The translations under genes and the position numbers were made by a program. A stretch of DNA of 34,905 nucleotides from positions 1 to 34,905 of the forward strand of contig CABQHT010000020.1 of the NCBI GenBank assembly GCA_902464035.1, given 5' to 3'. This document shows positions 7,074 through 15,359 of the stretch, one piece after another (position 1 is the stretch's first letter; each line of letters opens with the position of its first letter). The notes beneath the pieces were generated by a model that was given only the letters and a program-made list of their open reading frames with translations, ran no database searches and was not told the DNA's origin. This DNA comes from an uncultured Collinsella sp. GTDB taxonomy: Bacteria > Actinomycetota > Coriobacteriia > Coriobacteriales > Coriobacteriaceae.

Positions 7074-8375
7074 ATGGACCAGGCGCAGACGAGTGACGAC
7101 GCTCCCCTGCTCACGCACAGCACTCCCCAATCCGAGCAAACCACGCTCCTGGCTCAGCAAAAACCTCTCGTGACCATCGTGCACGCCTCCGTTGGCTCGG
7201 GCCACAAGGCCGCCGCAAATGCGATAGCGCAGGCATTCGACCTCATCCGCGGCACCAATGGCATCCCCGAGGATATTGAGATTGAAGTGCTCGATATCCT
7301 TGATTTTGGACGTATTAAATTCGACGGCAATAAGACCGCGGCTTCTTTTACGGGAGCCACGCGCCCCATTTACGACCTGACCTGGCGATATACGCTTACG
7401 GGACATCTTCTCTGGGGTGGCGGAACGGCATGGTCGCGAATTATGTTCCCCGCCTTCAACGAATATATTCGTAGCCGCAGGCCCATAGCCGTGGTTGCAA
7501 CGCACATCACGGCAGCCAATGTTGCCGTGGGCGCCCGCGTAATTACGGGTATCGATTATCCGGTCATCTGCGTACCGACCGACTACGAAGTCGAGGGATG
7601 GTGGCCCCACAAGGACACCGATTTATTCTGTGTTGCCAACGAATTTATGGCCGAAACGCTCCGCCCCCGCAAGGTGCCCGAGGCAAAGATTCGCATTACC
7701 GGCATTCCTATTCGCGCCGGATTCGACACGGATTACGATCGCGAGGAAGAGCTAGCCAAGTTCAACCTCCCCACCGACAAGACCGTCGTACTGGTAATGG
7801 CCGGTGCCAGCTTGCCTCAACCGTACGTTCGCTTTCGCGCGGAGATGGACCGCACCCTCCCCTTCCTACGCAGCTTCGAAGACATGCACTTTGTCTTTTT
7901 GCCGGGCAAGGATAAGGAATACGCCGCCCGCCTCAAGACACTCTTCGATGCCATGAAGCTCGAAAATGTCACGGTGCTGGACTATGTCGACGACATGGCG
8001 GCCCTCATGCACGGCTGCGACCTGGCAATTCTCAAATCGGGCGGACTCACGGTCACCGAGTGCCTATGCGCACATCTGCCGATGATCCTGCTGGGCAAAT
8101 CATACGGCCAGGAAAAGGCCAACACCACGATGCTCACCGGCATGGGAGCCAGCATGCACGTCACCACGGCACGAGAACTCATCGTTACCCTACGTCACTT
8201 GCACGACCATCCCGAATCACTCAAAGCGCTACTCATCAACGGCGAAGTACTACGCCGCCCCCACGCAGCCGAAGACATCGCCATCGCCACCATAGAGCTC
8301 GTAGGCAAACCCCAAAAGCGCAAAAGAGCCTTCTGCCGCTTCTACTGGGGCGGCAAGCCCGCGCATATCCGTTAG
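7074..8375 (+). CDS. MGDG-synthase-type diacylglycerol glycosyltransferase
   Basis: A 433-residue GT-B fold glycosyltransferase related to MGDG synthases and UgtP, which transfer a sugar from a UDP-sugar to diacylglycerol at the inner face of the membrane. The N-terminal lipid-side motif HASVGSGHKAAA (about residues 37-48) is intact, and the C-terminal nucleotide-sugar region reads KSGGLTVTECLCAHLP and GQEKAN. The first 30 residues are polar and probably disordered. The C-terminus is strongly basic (KRKRAF...), which would favour the acidic membrane surface. ATG 7074 has an AAGGGGAG site. TACAAT at 7031-7036 could be its -10, but I see no good -35. The product glycolipid and sugar are not readable. 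Repeat E1 starts 13 bases after the stop. Confidence 0.85.
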   Translation: MDQAQTSDDAPLLTHSTPQSEQTTLLAQQKPLVTIVHASVGSGHKAAANAIAQAFDLIRGTNGIPEDIEIEVLDILDFGRIKFDGNKTAASFTGATRPIYDLTWRYTLTGHLLWGGGTAWSRIMFPAFNEYIRSRRPIAVVATHITAANVAVGARVITGIDYPVICVPTDYEVEGWWPHKDTDLFCVANEFMAETLRPRKVPEAKIRITGIPIRAGFDTDYDREEELAKFNLPTDKTVVLVMAGASLPQPYVRFRAEMDRTLPFLRSFEDMHFVFLPGKDKEYAARLKTLFDAMKLENVTVLDYVDDMAALMHGCDLAILKSGGLTVTECLCAHLPMILLGKSYGQEKANTTMLTGMGASMHVTTARELIVTLRHLHDHPESLKALLINGEVLRRPHAAEDIAIATIELVGKPQKRKRAFCRFYWGGKPAHIR

Positions 8376-8388
8376 CTTGGTAAAGTCC

Positions 8389-8492
8389 GCTTGCCTGCGG
8401 GAGGCCCCTATATATCATCCCGTGCTCAAACATTCTCGCTGCGCTGCGAAACTGCGCGCGGGACGATATATAGGGGCCTCCCGCAGGCAAGC
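8389..8492 (-). repeat. Foldback element E1 (family 1)
   Basis: A 104-base foldback. Arms 8389-8422 and 8459-8492 pair at 33 of 34 positions, and the one exception is a G-U wobble in a minus-strand RNA. The core 8412-8469 (58 bases) is the reverse complement of the E2 core (8671-8728), with one clear difference plus the shared wobble position. The outer arms (23 bases each) are perfectly complementary to each other but unrelated to those of E2. There is no T-run at either end, so it is not a plain terminator. Confidence 0.85.
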
Positions 8493-8570
8493 TACGGTTA
8501 CACACTTGCAGCTACACCGGATTCCCGCCACTAGAACCTGCGAAGGTAAAACCAAATAATAAATCTTGTT

Positions 8571-8630
8571 AGTTGTCCGATGCGCCAAAGGAATGCTCTC
8601 TTTGTCGCATCGGACAACTACTAGGTTTTT
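8571..8630. terminator. Terminator between the glycosyltransferase gene and dut
   Basis: A 14-bp perfect stem (8571-8584, AGTTGTCCGATGCG, with 8606-8619), extended inside by CAAAG/CTTTG, followed by GGTTTTT on the plus strand. The other flank is AT-rich (AAATAATAAATC), so it may also serve dut. It lies between E1 and E2. Confidence 0.8.
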
Positions 8631-8651
8631 AATATTTCAAGCATGAAGCCC

Positions 8652-8747
8652 TTTCGCCTGAGGCACACACATATCGTCCCGCGCGCAGTTTCGCAGCGAA
8701 GCGAGAATGTTTGAGCACGGGATGATATGTGTGTGCCTCAGGCGAAA
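8652..8747 (+). repeat. Foldback element E2 (family 1)
   Basis: A 96-base foldback in the opposite orientation to E1. Arms 8652-8681 and 8718-8747 pair at 29 of 30 positions plus one G-U wobble. The 58-base core (8671-8728) is shared with E1; the 19-base outer arms are perfectly complementary and different in sequence from those of E1. Confidence 0.85.
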
Positions 8748-8766
8748 TCGGGATACACGCGCCCCT

Positions 8767-8829
8767 GCGAGAATGTTTGAGCATGGAATGATATGTGTGT
8801 GAGACGGGCGGAGGGATACGAGCGCCCCT
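8767..8829 (+). repeat. Tandem partial copy of the right half of E2
   Basis: 8767-8829 is an imperfect direct repeat of 8701-8766 and abuts it exactly. Both begin GCGAGAATGTTTGAGCA and end GCGCCCCT. The copy keeps the core's right half but has lost its partner arm, so it cannot form the long foldback. Its last two bases overlap the dut stop codon. Confidence 0.8.
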
Positions 8830-9271
8830 AGGCTACGCCGCTAGAACCGAAACCGCCGGCTCCTCGGTCGGTTTCGTCTAGTTCTTCTACTTCTATGAGA
8901 TTGACCGTGGGGACTTCTTGGATGACGAGTTGGGCTATGCGGTCGCCTTTGTTGATTTGGATGTCGTTCGTAGGGTCTAGGTTGATGAGGATAACCTTGA
9001 GTTCTCCTCGGTAGTGGGCGTCGATGAGCCCCGGCGTGTTGACTATAGACAGGCCCTGCTTGATGGCCAAGCCGCTGCGGGGCTGAACGAAGCCGGCGTA
9101 GCCATCGGGCAGGGCGATGGCCAGCCCCGTAGAGACCAGACGGCGTTCGAAGGGCTTCAGGACGCAGTCCTCGTTGGAGCGCAAATCCAAGCCGGCATCG
9201 GTGGGATGGGCGTATTTGGGAAGCTCGACGGTGGGGTCGAGACGCTTTATGTTGACGGTAATGTTGGACAT
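8828..9271 (-). CDS. dut: dUTP diphosphatase
   Basis: A 147-residue trimeric dUTPase that hydrolyses dUTP to dUMP, keeping uracil out of DNA and supplying dTMP synthesis. The five family motifs are visible in order: ATDAGLDL-type start (PTDAGLDLRS), PRSGLAIK, the uracil-binding NTPGLIDAHYRGEL with its catalytic aspartate, DRIAQLVI, and the C-terminal arm RGAGGFGSSG. Length is normal. It starts four bases after nrdR ends, with an AAGGTG site, so the two should share a transcript. The partial repeat 8767-8829 reaches its stop codon. Confidence 0.95.
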   Translation of the reverse strand: MSNITVNIKRLDPTVELPKYAHPTDAGLDLRSNEDCVLKPFERRLVSTGLAIALPDGYAGFVQPRSGLAIKQGLSIVNTPGLIDAHYRGELKVILINLDPTNDIQINKGDRIAQLVIQEVPTVNLIEVEELDETDRGAGGFGSSGVA

Positions 9272-9275
9272 GGAA

Positions 9276-9719
9276 TCACCTTAGCTTGTCGAGCTCTTGC
9301 AGAAATTCATCGACGTCTTTGAAATCACGGTAGACCGAGGCAAAACGGATGTACGCAACCTTGTCGATCTTGGCCAAGCGCTTGAGCACCATGTCACCCA
9401 ACTCATGGGACGTGACGGCCGTCAGCGTGCGAGAGCGCAGCTCGACCTCGATGTCATCGATAATCTCATTGAGCTTCTTAGTGTCGATATCGCGCTTGAT
9501 GGTGGCGCGCATCAAGCCGACAAGAAGCTTATTGCGATCGAACCGCTGCTTAGTTCCATCTGACTTAATGACCTCGATAGGGTCCTCGCATCGCTCAAAC
9601 GTTGTAAAGCGGTAGTTACACGAGCAACATTCGCGACGGCGCTTAATGGTGTTATTTGACTCCTGCATACGGGAATCAACGACGCGGGTATGTGCCTTGC
9701 CGCATTTGGGACAGCGCAT
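9276..9719 (-). CDS. nrdR: Transcriptional repressor NrdR
   Basis: A 147-residue nucleotide-sensing repressor of ribonucleotide reductase genes. A zinc ribbon with C3, C6, C31 and C34 and the VVDSR...RRREC signature occupies residues 1-45; the ATP-cone domain that senses ATP/dATP follows (about 46-136). A GGAGG site precedes ATG 9719. Co-transcription with dut puts two deoxynucleotide-supply functions together. No ribonucleotide reductase gene is in the window, and I see no clear NrdR box upstream. Confidence 0.95.
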   Translation of the reverse strand: MRCPKCGKAHTRVVDSRMQESNNTIKRRRECCSCNYRFTTFERCEDPIEVIKSDGTKQRFDRNKLLVGLMRATIKRDIDTKKLNEIIDDIEVELRSRTLTAVTSHELGDMVLKRLAKIDKVAYIRFASVYRDFKDVDEFLQELDKLR

Positions 9720-9770
9720 GGTACCTCCTCTTAAACGATAACAAGGGTACCATGCGCAGCGCGATAATGA

Positions 9771-10223
9771 TTACGAACGAGCAGGAACCTTAAGATGCGC
9801 ACCGGCGGCGAGCGAACCATGCTCCAGATGATTGACGCTACGGATCATGTCGGAAGTCTCTTGCGTGGAAAGGCCTTCGATTGGATATTCTTCGGCAAGC
9901 GACCAAAGAGAATCGCCAGGCTGAACGCGAATGGTCTCGTAGGTAATGTTGGAAACGGACTCGGCATACGCGGCGTGACGAGCGCTAAAGACCGACGTAG
10001 CGAGGACAAAGAAGAGCGTAAGCGCAACGGCGACGGCGACAATCGTCGGAACCTTCAGGGCAACGCGGGCCGGCGCGACTACAGCCTGCTGATTGCGAGC
10101 AGGCTTTACGGTCAAAGGCTGAAAGCCGGAGCGGCCACCCTGAACAACCGTAAAAGTGGGTTCTGCAGGCGTCTCAAGCTTAAGGGCGAGGTTTCCCAGG
10201 ACCATATTCGTTGCGTTCATCAT
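9771..10223 (-). CDS. YneA-like LysM membrane protein, probable SOS division inhibitor
   Basis: A 150-residue protein with a cytoplasmic N-terminal segment (1-55), one transmembrane helix (about 56-79) and an external LysM domain (about 96-147, starting IRVQPGDSLWSLA). It is divergent from lexA, and the region between them carries three LexA boxes. In Bacillus the gene divergent from lexA is yneA, a short TM-LysM protein that delays division during the SOS response; the layout here is the same. The N-terminal part is longer than in YneA. Either ATG (10223 or 10220) follows a GAGGAGA site. Function as a division inhibitor is by context and architecture, not direct evidence. Confidence 0.75.
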   Translation of the reverse strand: MMNATNMVLGNLALKLETPAEPTFTVVQGGRSGFQPLTVKPARNQQAVVAPARVALKVPTIVAVAVALTLFFVLATSVFSARHAAYAESVSNITYETIRVQPGDSLWSLAEEYPIEGLSTQETSDMIRSVNHLEHGSLAAGAHLKVPARS

Positions 10224-10291
10224 GTTCTCCTCTCGCGTGTTTTGCTGAGAACAGTTTTATCAAGCCGCGCGGACAAAAATGTCTAGCGCGA

Positions 10292-10359
10292 GAACGAATG
10301 TTCGGTTATTATTATCTTCGAACAGTTGTTCCTGTCAAGCAAAATTCGAACATTTGTTT
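10292..10359. promoter_or_regulatory. Three LexA boxes between the LysM gene and lexA
   Basis: GAACGAATGTTC (10292-10303) and GAACAGTTGTTC (10320-10331) are perfect GAAC-N4-GTTC sites. GAACATTTGTTT (10348-10359) matches except for its last base. All lie in the 160-base divergent region, so LexA should control both the LysM gene and its own gene. Confidence 0.9.
10311..10338 (-). promoter_or_regulatory. Promoter of the LysM gene
   Basis: On the minus strand a perfect TTGACA (plus 10333-10338) and GATAAT (plus 10311-10316) are separated by 16 bases. The second LexA box lies in the spacer, a standard repressor position. Confidence 0.6.
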
Positions 10360-10383
10360 GACATGGGTAGAGAGGATGCCCTG

Positions 10384-11028
10384 ATGGCTCGCAAAATTAC
10401 CAAGCGTCAGCAGCAAATTTACGACTTCATCAAGGAATATCAGCAGGAGAAGGGTTATCCGCCCAGCGTGCGCGAGATGGCTTCTGCCGTGGGCCTTTCC
10501 TCCCCCAGCACCGTGCACGCCCATCTCTCTGCCCTGGAGGCGCGCGGGCTACTCAAGCGCGATGCCACCAAACCGCGCGCCCTGGAACTCTTTAACGAGG
10601 ACGGTTCCTCTGTCTCAATTTCTAAATCTGACGAGCCCACCGCACCTCGCGGAACGGTCTCGCTACCGCTCGTTGGTCGCGTCGCGGCAGGGATTCCCAT
10701 TCTGGCCGAGCAGAATATCGAAGACACGTTTACTATCCCGACCGAAATCGCCACTGATCAGGGTTCCTTTATCCTTGAGGTGCATGGGAGCTCAATGATC
10801 AATGTCGGCATCTTCAATGGCGATTACATCATCGTCCGTGAACAAAAGAGTGCCATGAACGGCGAAATTGTCGTGGCCATGATTGATGGTTCAGCGACCG
10901 TCAAGACGTTCTACAAGGAGCAGGGGCGCGTGCGCTTGCAGCCCGAGAACGACACTATGGAGCCCATCTATGCGACGAACCCCGTTATTTTGGGTAAAGT
11001 TGTCGGTTTAATGCGCCGGTTCTCGTAA
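10384..11028 (+). CDS. lexA: SOS repressor LexA
   Basis: A 214-residue self-cleaving repressor. Residues 1-65 are the winged helix (RQQQIYDFIKEY, PPSVREMASAVGLSS, STVHAHLSALEARG). The cleavage site is A102-G103 in GRVAAGIP; the catalytic dyad is S137 (in GSSM) and K174 (in ATVKTFY). I start at ATG 10384 with an AGAGGA site; the open frame to 10279 runs through the LexA boxes and cannot be coding in full. Three LexA boxes upstream show autoregulation, and recA (20499) has a box in its promoter. Its stop overlaps the start of the next gene (TAATG). Confidence 0.96.
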   Translation: MARKITKRQQQIYDFIKEYQQEKGYPPSVREMASAVGLSSPSTVHAHLSALEARGLLKRDATKPRALELFNEDGSSVSISKSDEPTAPRGTVSLPLVGRVAAGIPILAEQNIEDTFTIPTEIATDQGSFILEVHGSSMINVGIFNGDYIIVREQKSAMNGEIVVAMIDGSATVKTFYKEQGRVRLQPENDTMEPIYATNPVILGKVVGLMRRFS

Positions 11029-11732
11029 TGCAAAAACGCATCACCATCTTTGATACCGTCCGCGGGTTTACGATGATTTCTATGGCAGGTTTTCACGCTT
11101 GCTATGATCTCGCCTACCTGTACGGCTGGGATATGCCTTGGTTTACCCAGACTGTCTTTCAAGACGTCTGGCGCGCCAGCATCAGCTGGGTATTTTTGTT
11201 TATCGCGGGTTGGATGTGCACTCTTTCGCGCAACAATATCAAACGTGCCGCCAAATACGCCTTAGCAGCACTCGTTGTCTGGTTGGCAACAACACTTGTC
11301 TCATTCGACGATTCGGTTAATTTTGGCATCATCTACTGCATGGCCGCATGCACCGGCATCGTGGCGTTGACCGATCCCGTCCTTAAGAAGATAACGGCGA
11401 GATGGGGCATGCCCCTATGCCTTGTGTTGTTCGCCCTCACCTGGAGCATCCCCAAAACGATCTACCCTGTCCCCTACCTGGCGTGGCTGGGATTTCCGAG
11501 CCCTGGGTTTGTCTCAGGTGATTACTACCCCATCATCCCGTTTATCTTTATGTATCTTGCAGGATACTTCGCCGCACACATAGCGAAGAGTATCGATAAG
11601 ACCGTCCCTAGCTGGGCCTACGCCAACCCCCTGCCGGCGCTCGCCAGCCTTGGACGTCACGCTCTCCCCTTTTATCTGCTGCATCAGCCCATCATTCTGG
11701 GCATTTTGGAGATCGTCTACTCGGTGCGATAA
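11028..11732 (+). CDS. HGSNAT/DUF1624-type membrane acyltransferase
   Basis: A 234-residue multi-pass membrane protein. The opening RITIFDTVRGFTMISMAGFHACYDL is the hallmark of the heparan-alpha-glucosaminide N-acetyltransferase catalytic-domain family (DUF1624), in which the aspartate and the histidine are conserved. About six or seven hydrophobic segments follow, ending in HALPFYLLHQPIIL. In bacteria the family is thought to move acetyl or other acyl groups to envelope sugars; the substrate is not known. The ATG overlaps the lexA stop by one base, so translation should be coupled to lexA and expression should rise with SOS induction. Its last 16 bases overlap the end of the convergent hflX gene, with no terminator between them. 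Confidence 0.8.
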   Translation: MQKRITIFDTVRGFTMISMAGFHACYDLAYLYGWDMPWFTQTVFQDVWRASISWVFLFIAGWMCTLSRNNIKRAAKYALAALVVWLATTLVSFDDSVNFGIIYCMAACTGIVALTDPVLKKITARWGMPLCLVLFALTWSIPKTIYPVPYLAWLGFPSPGFVSGDYYPIIPFIFMYLAGYFAAHIAKSIDKTVPSWAYANPLPALASLGRHALPFYLLHQPIILGILEIVYSVR

Positions 11733-13006
11733 CGCTCGAGCCGCGGTGCAATACGAGCCGGCAGTTTCGCCACAATGCGAACGCCATCCTCGAGATATTC
11801 CTCATGCAGAAGGGTTCCCTGCTCATGCACCAGCGTGATGAGAGCGCCCTCACGATACGGGATATCAGCGGAGAGCAACACATCGGTGGCAGCTGCCTCG
11901 CGAGCAATCCGGTCGACGAGATCGTCGAGCCCCTCGCCCGTTTGGGCCGAGAACAGAACGGCCTCCGGATAGCGACGACGGAAACTCAATCGATCGACGC
12001 TATCGAGAAGATCGATTTTATTGAATACGGTAAGCGTTAAACGCTCTCCGGCGCCGATCTCATCAAGCACGCGGTCGACAGCCTCCAGCTGCCGCTCATA
12101 GTCCTCGTCAGACGCATCTACGACTTTGAGAATTAGATCGGCACCCAAAACCTCGGACAGCGTCGATTTAAAGGCATCGACCAGACCATGGGGCAGCTTT
12201 TGAATAAAGCCGACGGTATCGGTAATCGTCATGCCGCGACCGCCGGGCAGACGATACGAACGCGTCGTCGGGTCGAGCGTAGCAAACAGCTTGTCCTGCG
12301 AAAGTACCGTAGAGCCGGTCAGACGATTGAGTAACGTCGATTTACCGGCATTGGTATAACCGGCTAACGCGACGCGAAACGCCGGGGACTCAATGCGACT
12401 CTTGGATTGAACATCGCGACGCTGTTCAACCTGCTTGAGCTCACGACGAAGCGCAGCGATCTTATTACGAATGAGGCGACGGTCGACCTCGAGCTGACTT
12501 TCGCCCTGACCAAAACGTGAGCCGATGCCGCCGCGCGTCTGCTCCTTAGCGAGATGGCTCCACATGCCACGCAGGCGAGGCAACAAATATTGAAGCTGTG
12601 CCAGCTGTACCTGCAGGCGTCCCTCACGCGTCTGAGCATGCAGGCCAAAGATATCCAGGATCAGTGCAGTACGATCGATAATCTTTACCGGCTCGCCCAC
12701 GGCTTTCTCCAAATAGGATTGCTGCGAGGGGGTCAGGTCGTCGTCAAAAATAACGACATCGGCATCCATGCGATGCACCAGGCCGGACAGCTCTTCAACC
12801 TTACCGGAACCGATAAACGATTTAGGATACGGCTTTACCAAACGCTGCGACAAGCGTGCCACGCACTGGGCACCAGCTGTGTGGGCAAGACGCTCCAGCT
12901 CATCAAGCGAGCGATCGAGCGGCCATGCATTGTCGCGCCACTCAACACCAACTAAAATGGCACGCTCGGGCTCGGGTGCCGTGGGAACAAGGGGGAAACG
13001 GGGCAT
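11717..13006 (-). CDS. hflX: Ribosome-associated GTPase HflX
   Basis: A 429-residue GTPase. The N-terminal glycine-rich HflX domain (about 20-200) contains SQRLVKPYPKSFIGSGKVEEL and RGGIGSRFGQGESQLEVD. The G domain follows: P-loop G216-YTNAGKS, TLDPTTR, DTVGF near 263, and NKID near 330. HflX binds the 50S subunit and splits stalled ribosomes, especially after heat stress. Its ATG overlaps the miaA stop (TAATG), so hflX, miaA and miaB are translationally coupled. The hflX-miaA pairing is common in bacteria, though the order differs. No terminator is seen before the convergent gene. Confidence 0.94.
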   Translation of the reverse strand: MPRFPLVPTAPEPERAILVGVEWRDNAWPLDRSLDELERLAHTAGAQCVARLSQRLVKPYPKSFIGSGKVEELSGLVHRMDADVVIFDDDLTPSQQSYLEKAVGEPVKIIDRTALILDIFGLHAQTREGRLQVQLAQLQYLLPRLRGMWSHLAKEQTRGGIGSRFGQGESQLEVDRRLIRNKIAALRRELKQVEQRRDVQSKSRIESPAFRVALAGYTNAGKSTLLNRLTGSTVLSQDKLFATLDPTTRSYRLPGGRGMTITDTVGFIQKLPHGLVDAFKSTLSEVLGADLILKVVDASDEDYERQLEAVDRVLDEIGAGERLTLTVFNKIDLLDSVDRLSFRRRYPEAVLFSAQTGEGLDDLVDRIAREAAATDVLLSADIPYREGALITLVHEQGTLLHEEYLEDGVRIVAKLPARIAPRLERYRTE

Positions 13007-13944
13007 TAGGCAGCCTCAATACGATGCAGGATATCCTCAACGACCTCATAGATCGTACATTCATCCATATCAAACCACACGATACGGTCATCGCGCTTAA
13101 ACCACGAAAGCTGACGCTTGGCATAACGACGCGAACGCATCTTAATGAGTTCGCGAGCCTCATCCATGCTCATCACGCCATTGAAAGCATCAATGATCTC
13201 TTTATAGCCAATTGCCTGCATCGACGTCAGGGCATCTCCCAGCCCCTGGCCCATAAGACCGCGGACCTCATCGACAAGACCCTGCTCAAACATCAGATCG
13301 ACGCGCTGGTTAATGCGCTCGTAGAGCACCTCGCGATTACGCGTCAGACCAAACCATAGGGCATGATAATGCTCGTGCGGAACACTAAACTGCGACTTTT
13401 GCTGCGCATAGGAGACGCCATCATCATGCATCTCGAGCGCACGAATCACACGGCGCACGTTATGGGGATGAATAACAGCAGCCGATTCTGGATCGCGCTC
13501 GGCAAGCAAGGCATGCAGTTCTTCCTCGCCAATACGCTCGGCAAGCTCCTGATAGCCCGCACGACGATCGTCCTCAAGTTCACCCGAGGGAAAGTCCATC
13601 TCATCGAGGGCGGCCTTGAGATACAGCCCCGTACCTCCGCAAAAAACCGGCAGGCAACCCGAACCAAGGAGACGTTCAACATGCGCGCGAGCGTCGGCCT
13701 GATAAAGCGCAGCAGAATATGCCACACCCGGCTCTACAATGTCGACGAGACGCAGCGGCGCCGTGCACTCATCGGGCGCCATCTTTGCGGTACCGATGTC
13801 CATGCCGCGATAGATTTGCATCGCATCGCACGACAGCACTTCGGACGAAAGACGAGCTGCCAAACGGTCGGCAACATCACTCTTACCAACCGCCGTCGGA
13901 CCGACGATCGCAACGGCGGAAAGACCTGCCCCGGGAGAAACCAT
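13006..13944 (-). CDS. miaA: tRNA dimethylallyltransferase
   Basis: A 312-residue enzyme that adds a dimethylallyl group to N6 of A37 in tRNAs reading UNN codons. The P-loop GPTAVGKS (15-22), the acceptor-binding DAMQIYRGMDIGTAK, the PVFCGGTGLYLKA segment and the C-terminal RRYAKRQLSWFK are all present. MiaB, encoded just upstream and overlapping by one base, acts on the product to give the 2-methylthio derivative, so the pathway is encoded in order. Start ATG 13944 lies in a TAATG overlap with the miaB stop. Confidence 0.96.
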   Translation of the reverse strand: MVSPGAGLSAVAIVGPTAVGKSDVADRLAARLSSEVLSCDAMQIYRGMDIGTAKMAPDECTAPLRLVDIVEPGVAYSAALYQADARAHVERLLGSGCLPVFCGGTGLYLKAALDEMDFPSGELEDDRRAGYQELAERIGEEELHALLAERDPESAAVIHPHNVRRVIRALEMHDDGVSYAQQKSQFSVPHEHYHALWFGLTRNREVLYERINQRVDLMFEQGLVDEVRGLMGQGLGDALTSMQAIGYKEIIDAFNGVMSMDEARELIKMRSRRYAKRQLSWFKRDDRIVWFDMDECTIYEVVEDILHRIEAA

Positions 13945-15320
13945 TAGCGCGGCTCGCCCACAACGGAGCCGGACAAATACCAGGTCTTGGCAACGTCAAC
14001 GTCAACATCAACGATCTTACCAACAAGCTGATCGATGCTGTAACCCTCGGGGATAGGCGCATGCACGGTCTGATTCTTGGGACTCTTGCCCAGCAGGACC
14101 GCGTCGTTCTTTTTACTCGTTCCCTCAATGAGCGCCGGAACCACAGTATGAAGCTCACCCTGGTTATACTCGTGTGCCGTGGTCTCGATAACCTTAACCA
14201 GACGGTTGAAACGCTCGAGAATAACCTCATGCGGCGTAGGATCGTCAATCTCGGCGGCCGGGGTACCGGCGCGCTTGGAATAGATGAAGGTATAGGCCTG
14301 AGCATAGCGGACCGTCTCGGCAAGTGAGAGCGTCTGCTCAAAGTCTTCTTCAGTCTCACCCGGGAAGCCAACGATAATGTCGGTCGAGAGCGCGATATCG
14401 GGCATGCGGTTGCGAATGCGATCGACAAGGCCCAGATAGTCCTCGCGTGTATAACGGCGATTCATCTCTTTGAGGATCCGCGTCGAACCTGACTGGACGG
14501 CCAGGTGCAGTTGCGGCATAACGGCAGGTGTCTCGGCCATGGCGTCGATGGTCTCGGGCAGCAGGTCCTTGGGATGCGAAGACGTAAAGAAGATACGCTC
14601 CACGCCTGTATCGCCCACGGCACGCAGCAGATCGGCAAAACGCGGCTTGCCAAACAGATCGCGACCATATGAGTTAACGTTTTGGCCCAACAGCGTAATC
14701 TCACGCACGCCCTGGCGTACCAAACCGGTCACCTCGTCGACAATCTCCTCGAAGGGGCGGCTCTTTTCGCGACCACGCACGTACGGCACGATGCAATAGG
14801 TGCAGAAATTATTGCAGCCCGTCATGATGGGCACCCAGGCGTGATACTGGGTCTCGCGATGCCACGGCATGCTCATGGCGTCCGTATCCTCATGCTCATT
14901 GGTGCGGATATGACGCTTACCATCAAGGAACGCCTCGGCAATGAGCTCGGCCACATGCGCGATGGAATGCGTGCCAAAGATGACATTGACGTTATCGACG
15001 TTAGTGAGCAGGCCCTCGCCATCGCGCTGCGCGATGCAGCCGCCAACGGCAACCACGCGCTTGCCCGAAGGCGAAGGCGGCAGGCTTTTGCAGGAATTGC
15101 ACTGACCGTACAGGCGAGTATCGGCGGCCTCACGCACGCAGCACGTCATGAAGACAACGATATCGGCATGTGCAGGATCGAGCGCCATGAGGCAGCCATA
15201 CGAATCAAGCAGACCGCTCACACGCTCGGAGTCGTGCTGATTCATCTGGCAGCCAAAGGTGCGGATAAAGTAGGTTTTACCGGCAAGAATATCGCGTACG
15301 GAACGCTGGTCCATGTGCAT
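13944..15320 (-). CDS. miaB: tRNA-2-methylthio-N6-dimethylallyladenosine synthase
   Basis: A 458-residue methylthiotransferase with two iron-sulfur clusters. The N-terminal UPF0004 domain has cysteines at 24, 60 or 61, and 95; the radical-SAM motif is C169-x3-C173-x2-C176 in GCNNFCTYCIVPY; a C-terminal TRAM domain follows. It differs from RimO, also in this window, by the FGCQMN start and the surrounding sequence. Start could be ATG 15320 or the in-frame ATG 15314; a TAGGA site fits both. It lies 39 bases after spoVS. Confidence 0.95.
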   Translation of the reverse strand: MHMDQRSVRDILAGKTYFIRTFGCQMNQHDSERVSGLLDSYGCLMALDPAHADIVVFMTCCVREAADTRLYGQCNSCKSLPPSPSGKRVVAVGGCIAQRDGEGLLTNVDNVNVIFGTHSIAHVAELIAEAFLDGKRHIRTNEHEDTDAMSMPWHRETQYHAWVPIMTGCNNFCTYCIVPYVRGREKSRPFEEIVDEVTGLVRQGVREITLLGQNVNSYGRDLFGKPRFADLLRAVGDTGVERIFFTSSHPKDLLPETIDAMAETPAVMPQLHLAVQSGSTRILKEMNRRYTREDYLGLVDRIRNRMPDIALSTDIIVGFPGETEEDFEQTLSLAETVRYAQAYTFIYSKRAGTPAAEIDDPTPHEVILERFNRLVKVIETTAHEYNQGELHTVVPALIEGTSKKNDAVLLGKSPKNQTVHAPIPEGYSIDQLVGKIVDVDVDVAKTWYLSGSVVGEPR

Positions 15321-15359
15321 AAGTCCTAACGATGGGGAGCGAAACGGGGCAAGCAGAAG

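Noticed and set aside
8389..8492. E1 as a plain intrinsic terminator of the glycosyltransferase gene
   Set aside because: The stem is 34 bp, has a large conserved loop and no T-run. A proper terminator lies downstream at 8571-8619.
8377..8559. 60-codon open frame across E1
   Set aside because: It runs through a foldback repeat, has no ribosome site and no family likeness.
8389..8747. CRISPR-like repeats
   Set aside because: Only two copies, inverted, with long self-complementary arms and no regularly spaced direct repeats; no cas genes.
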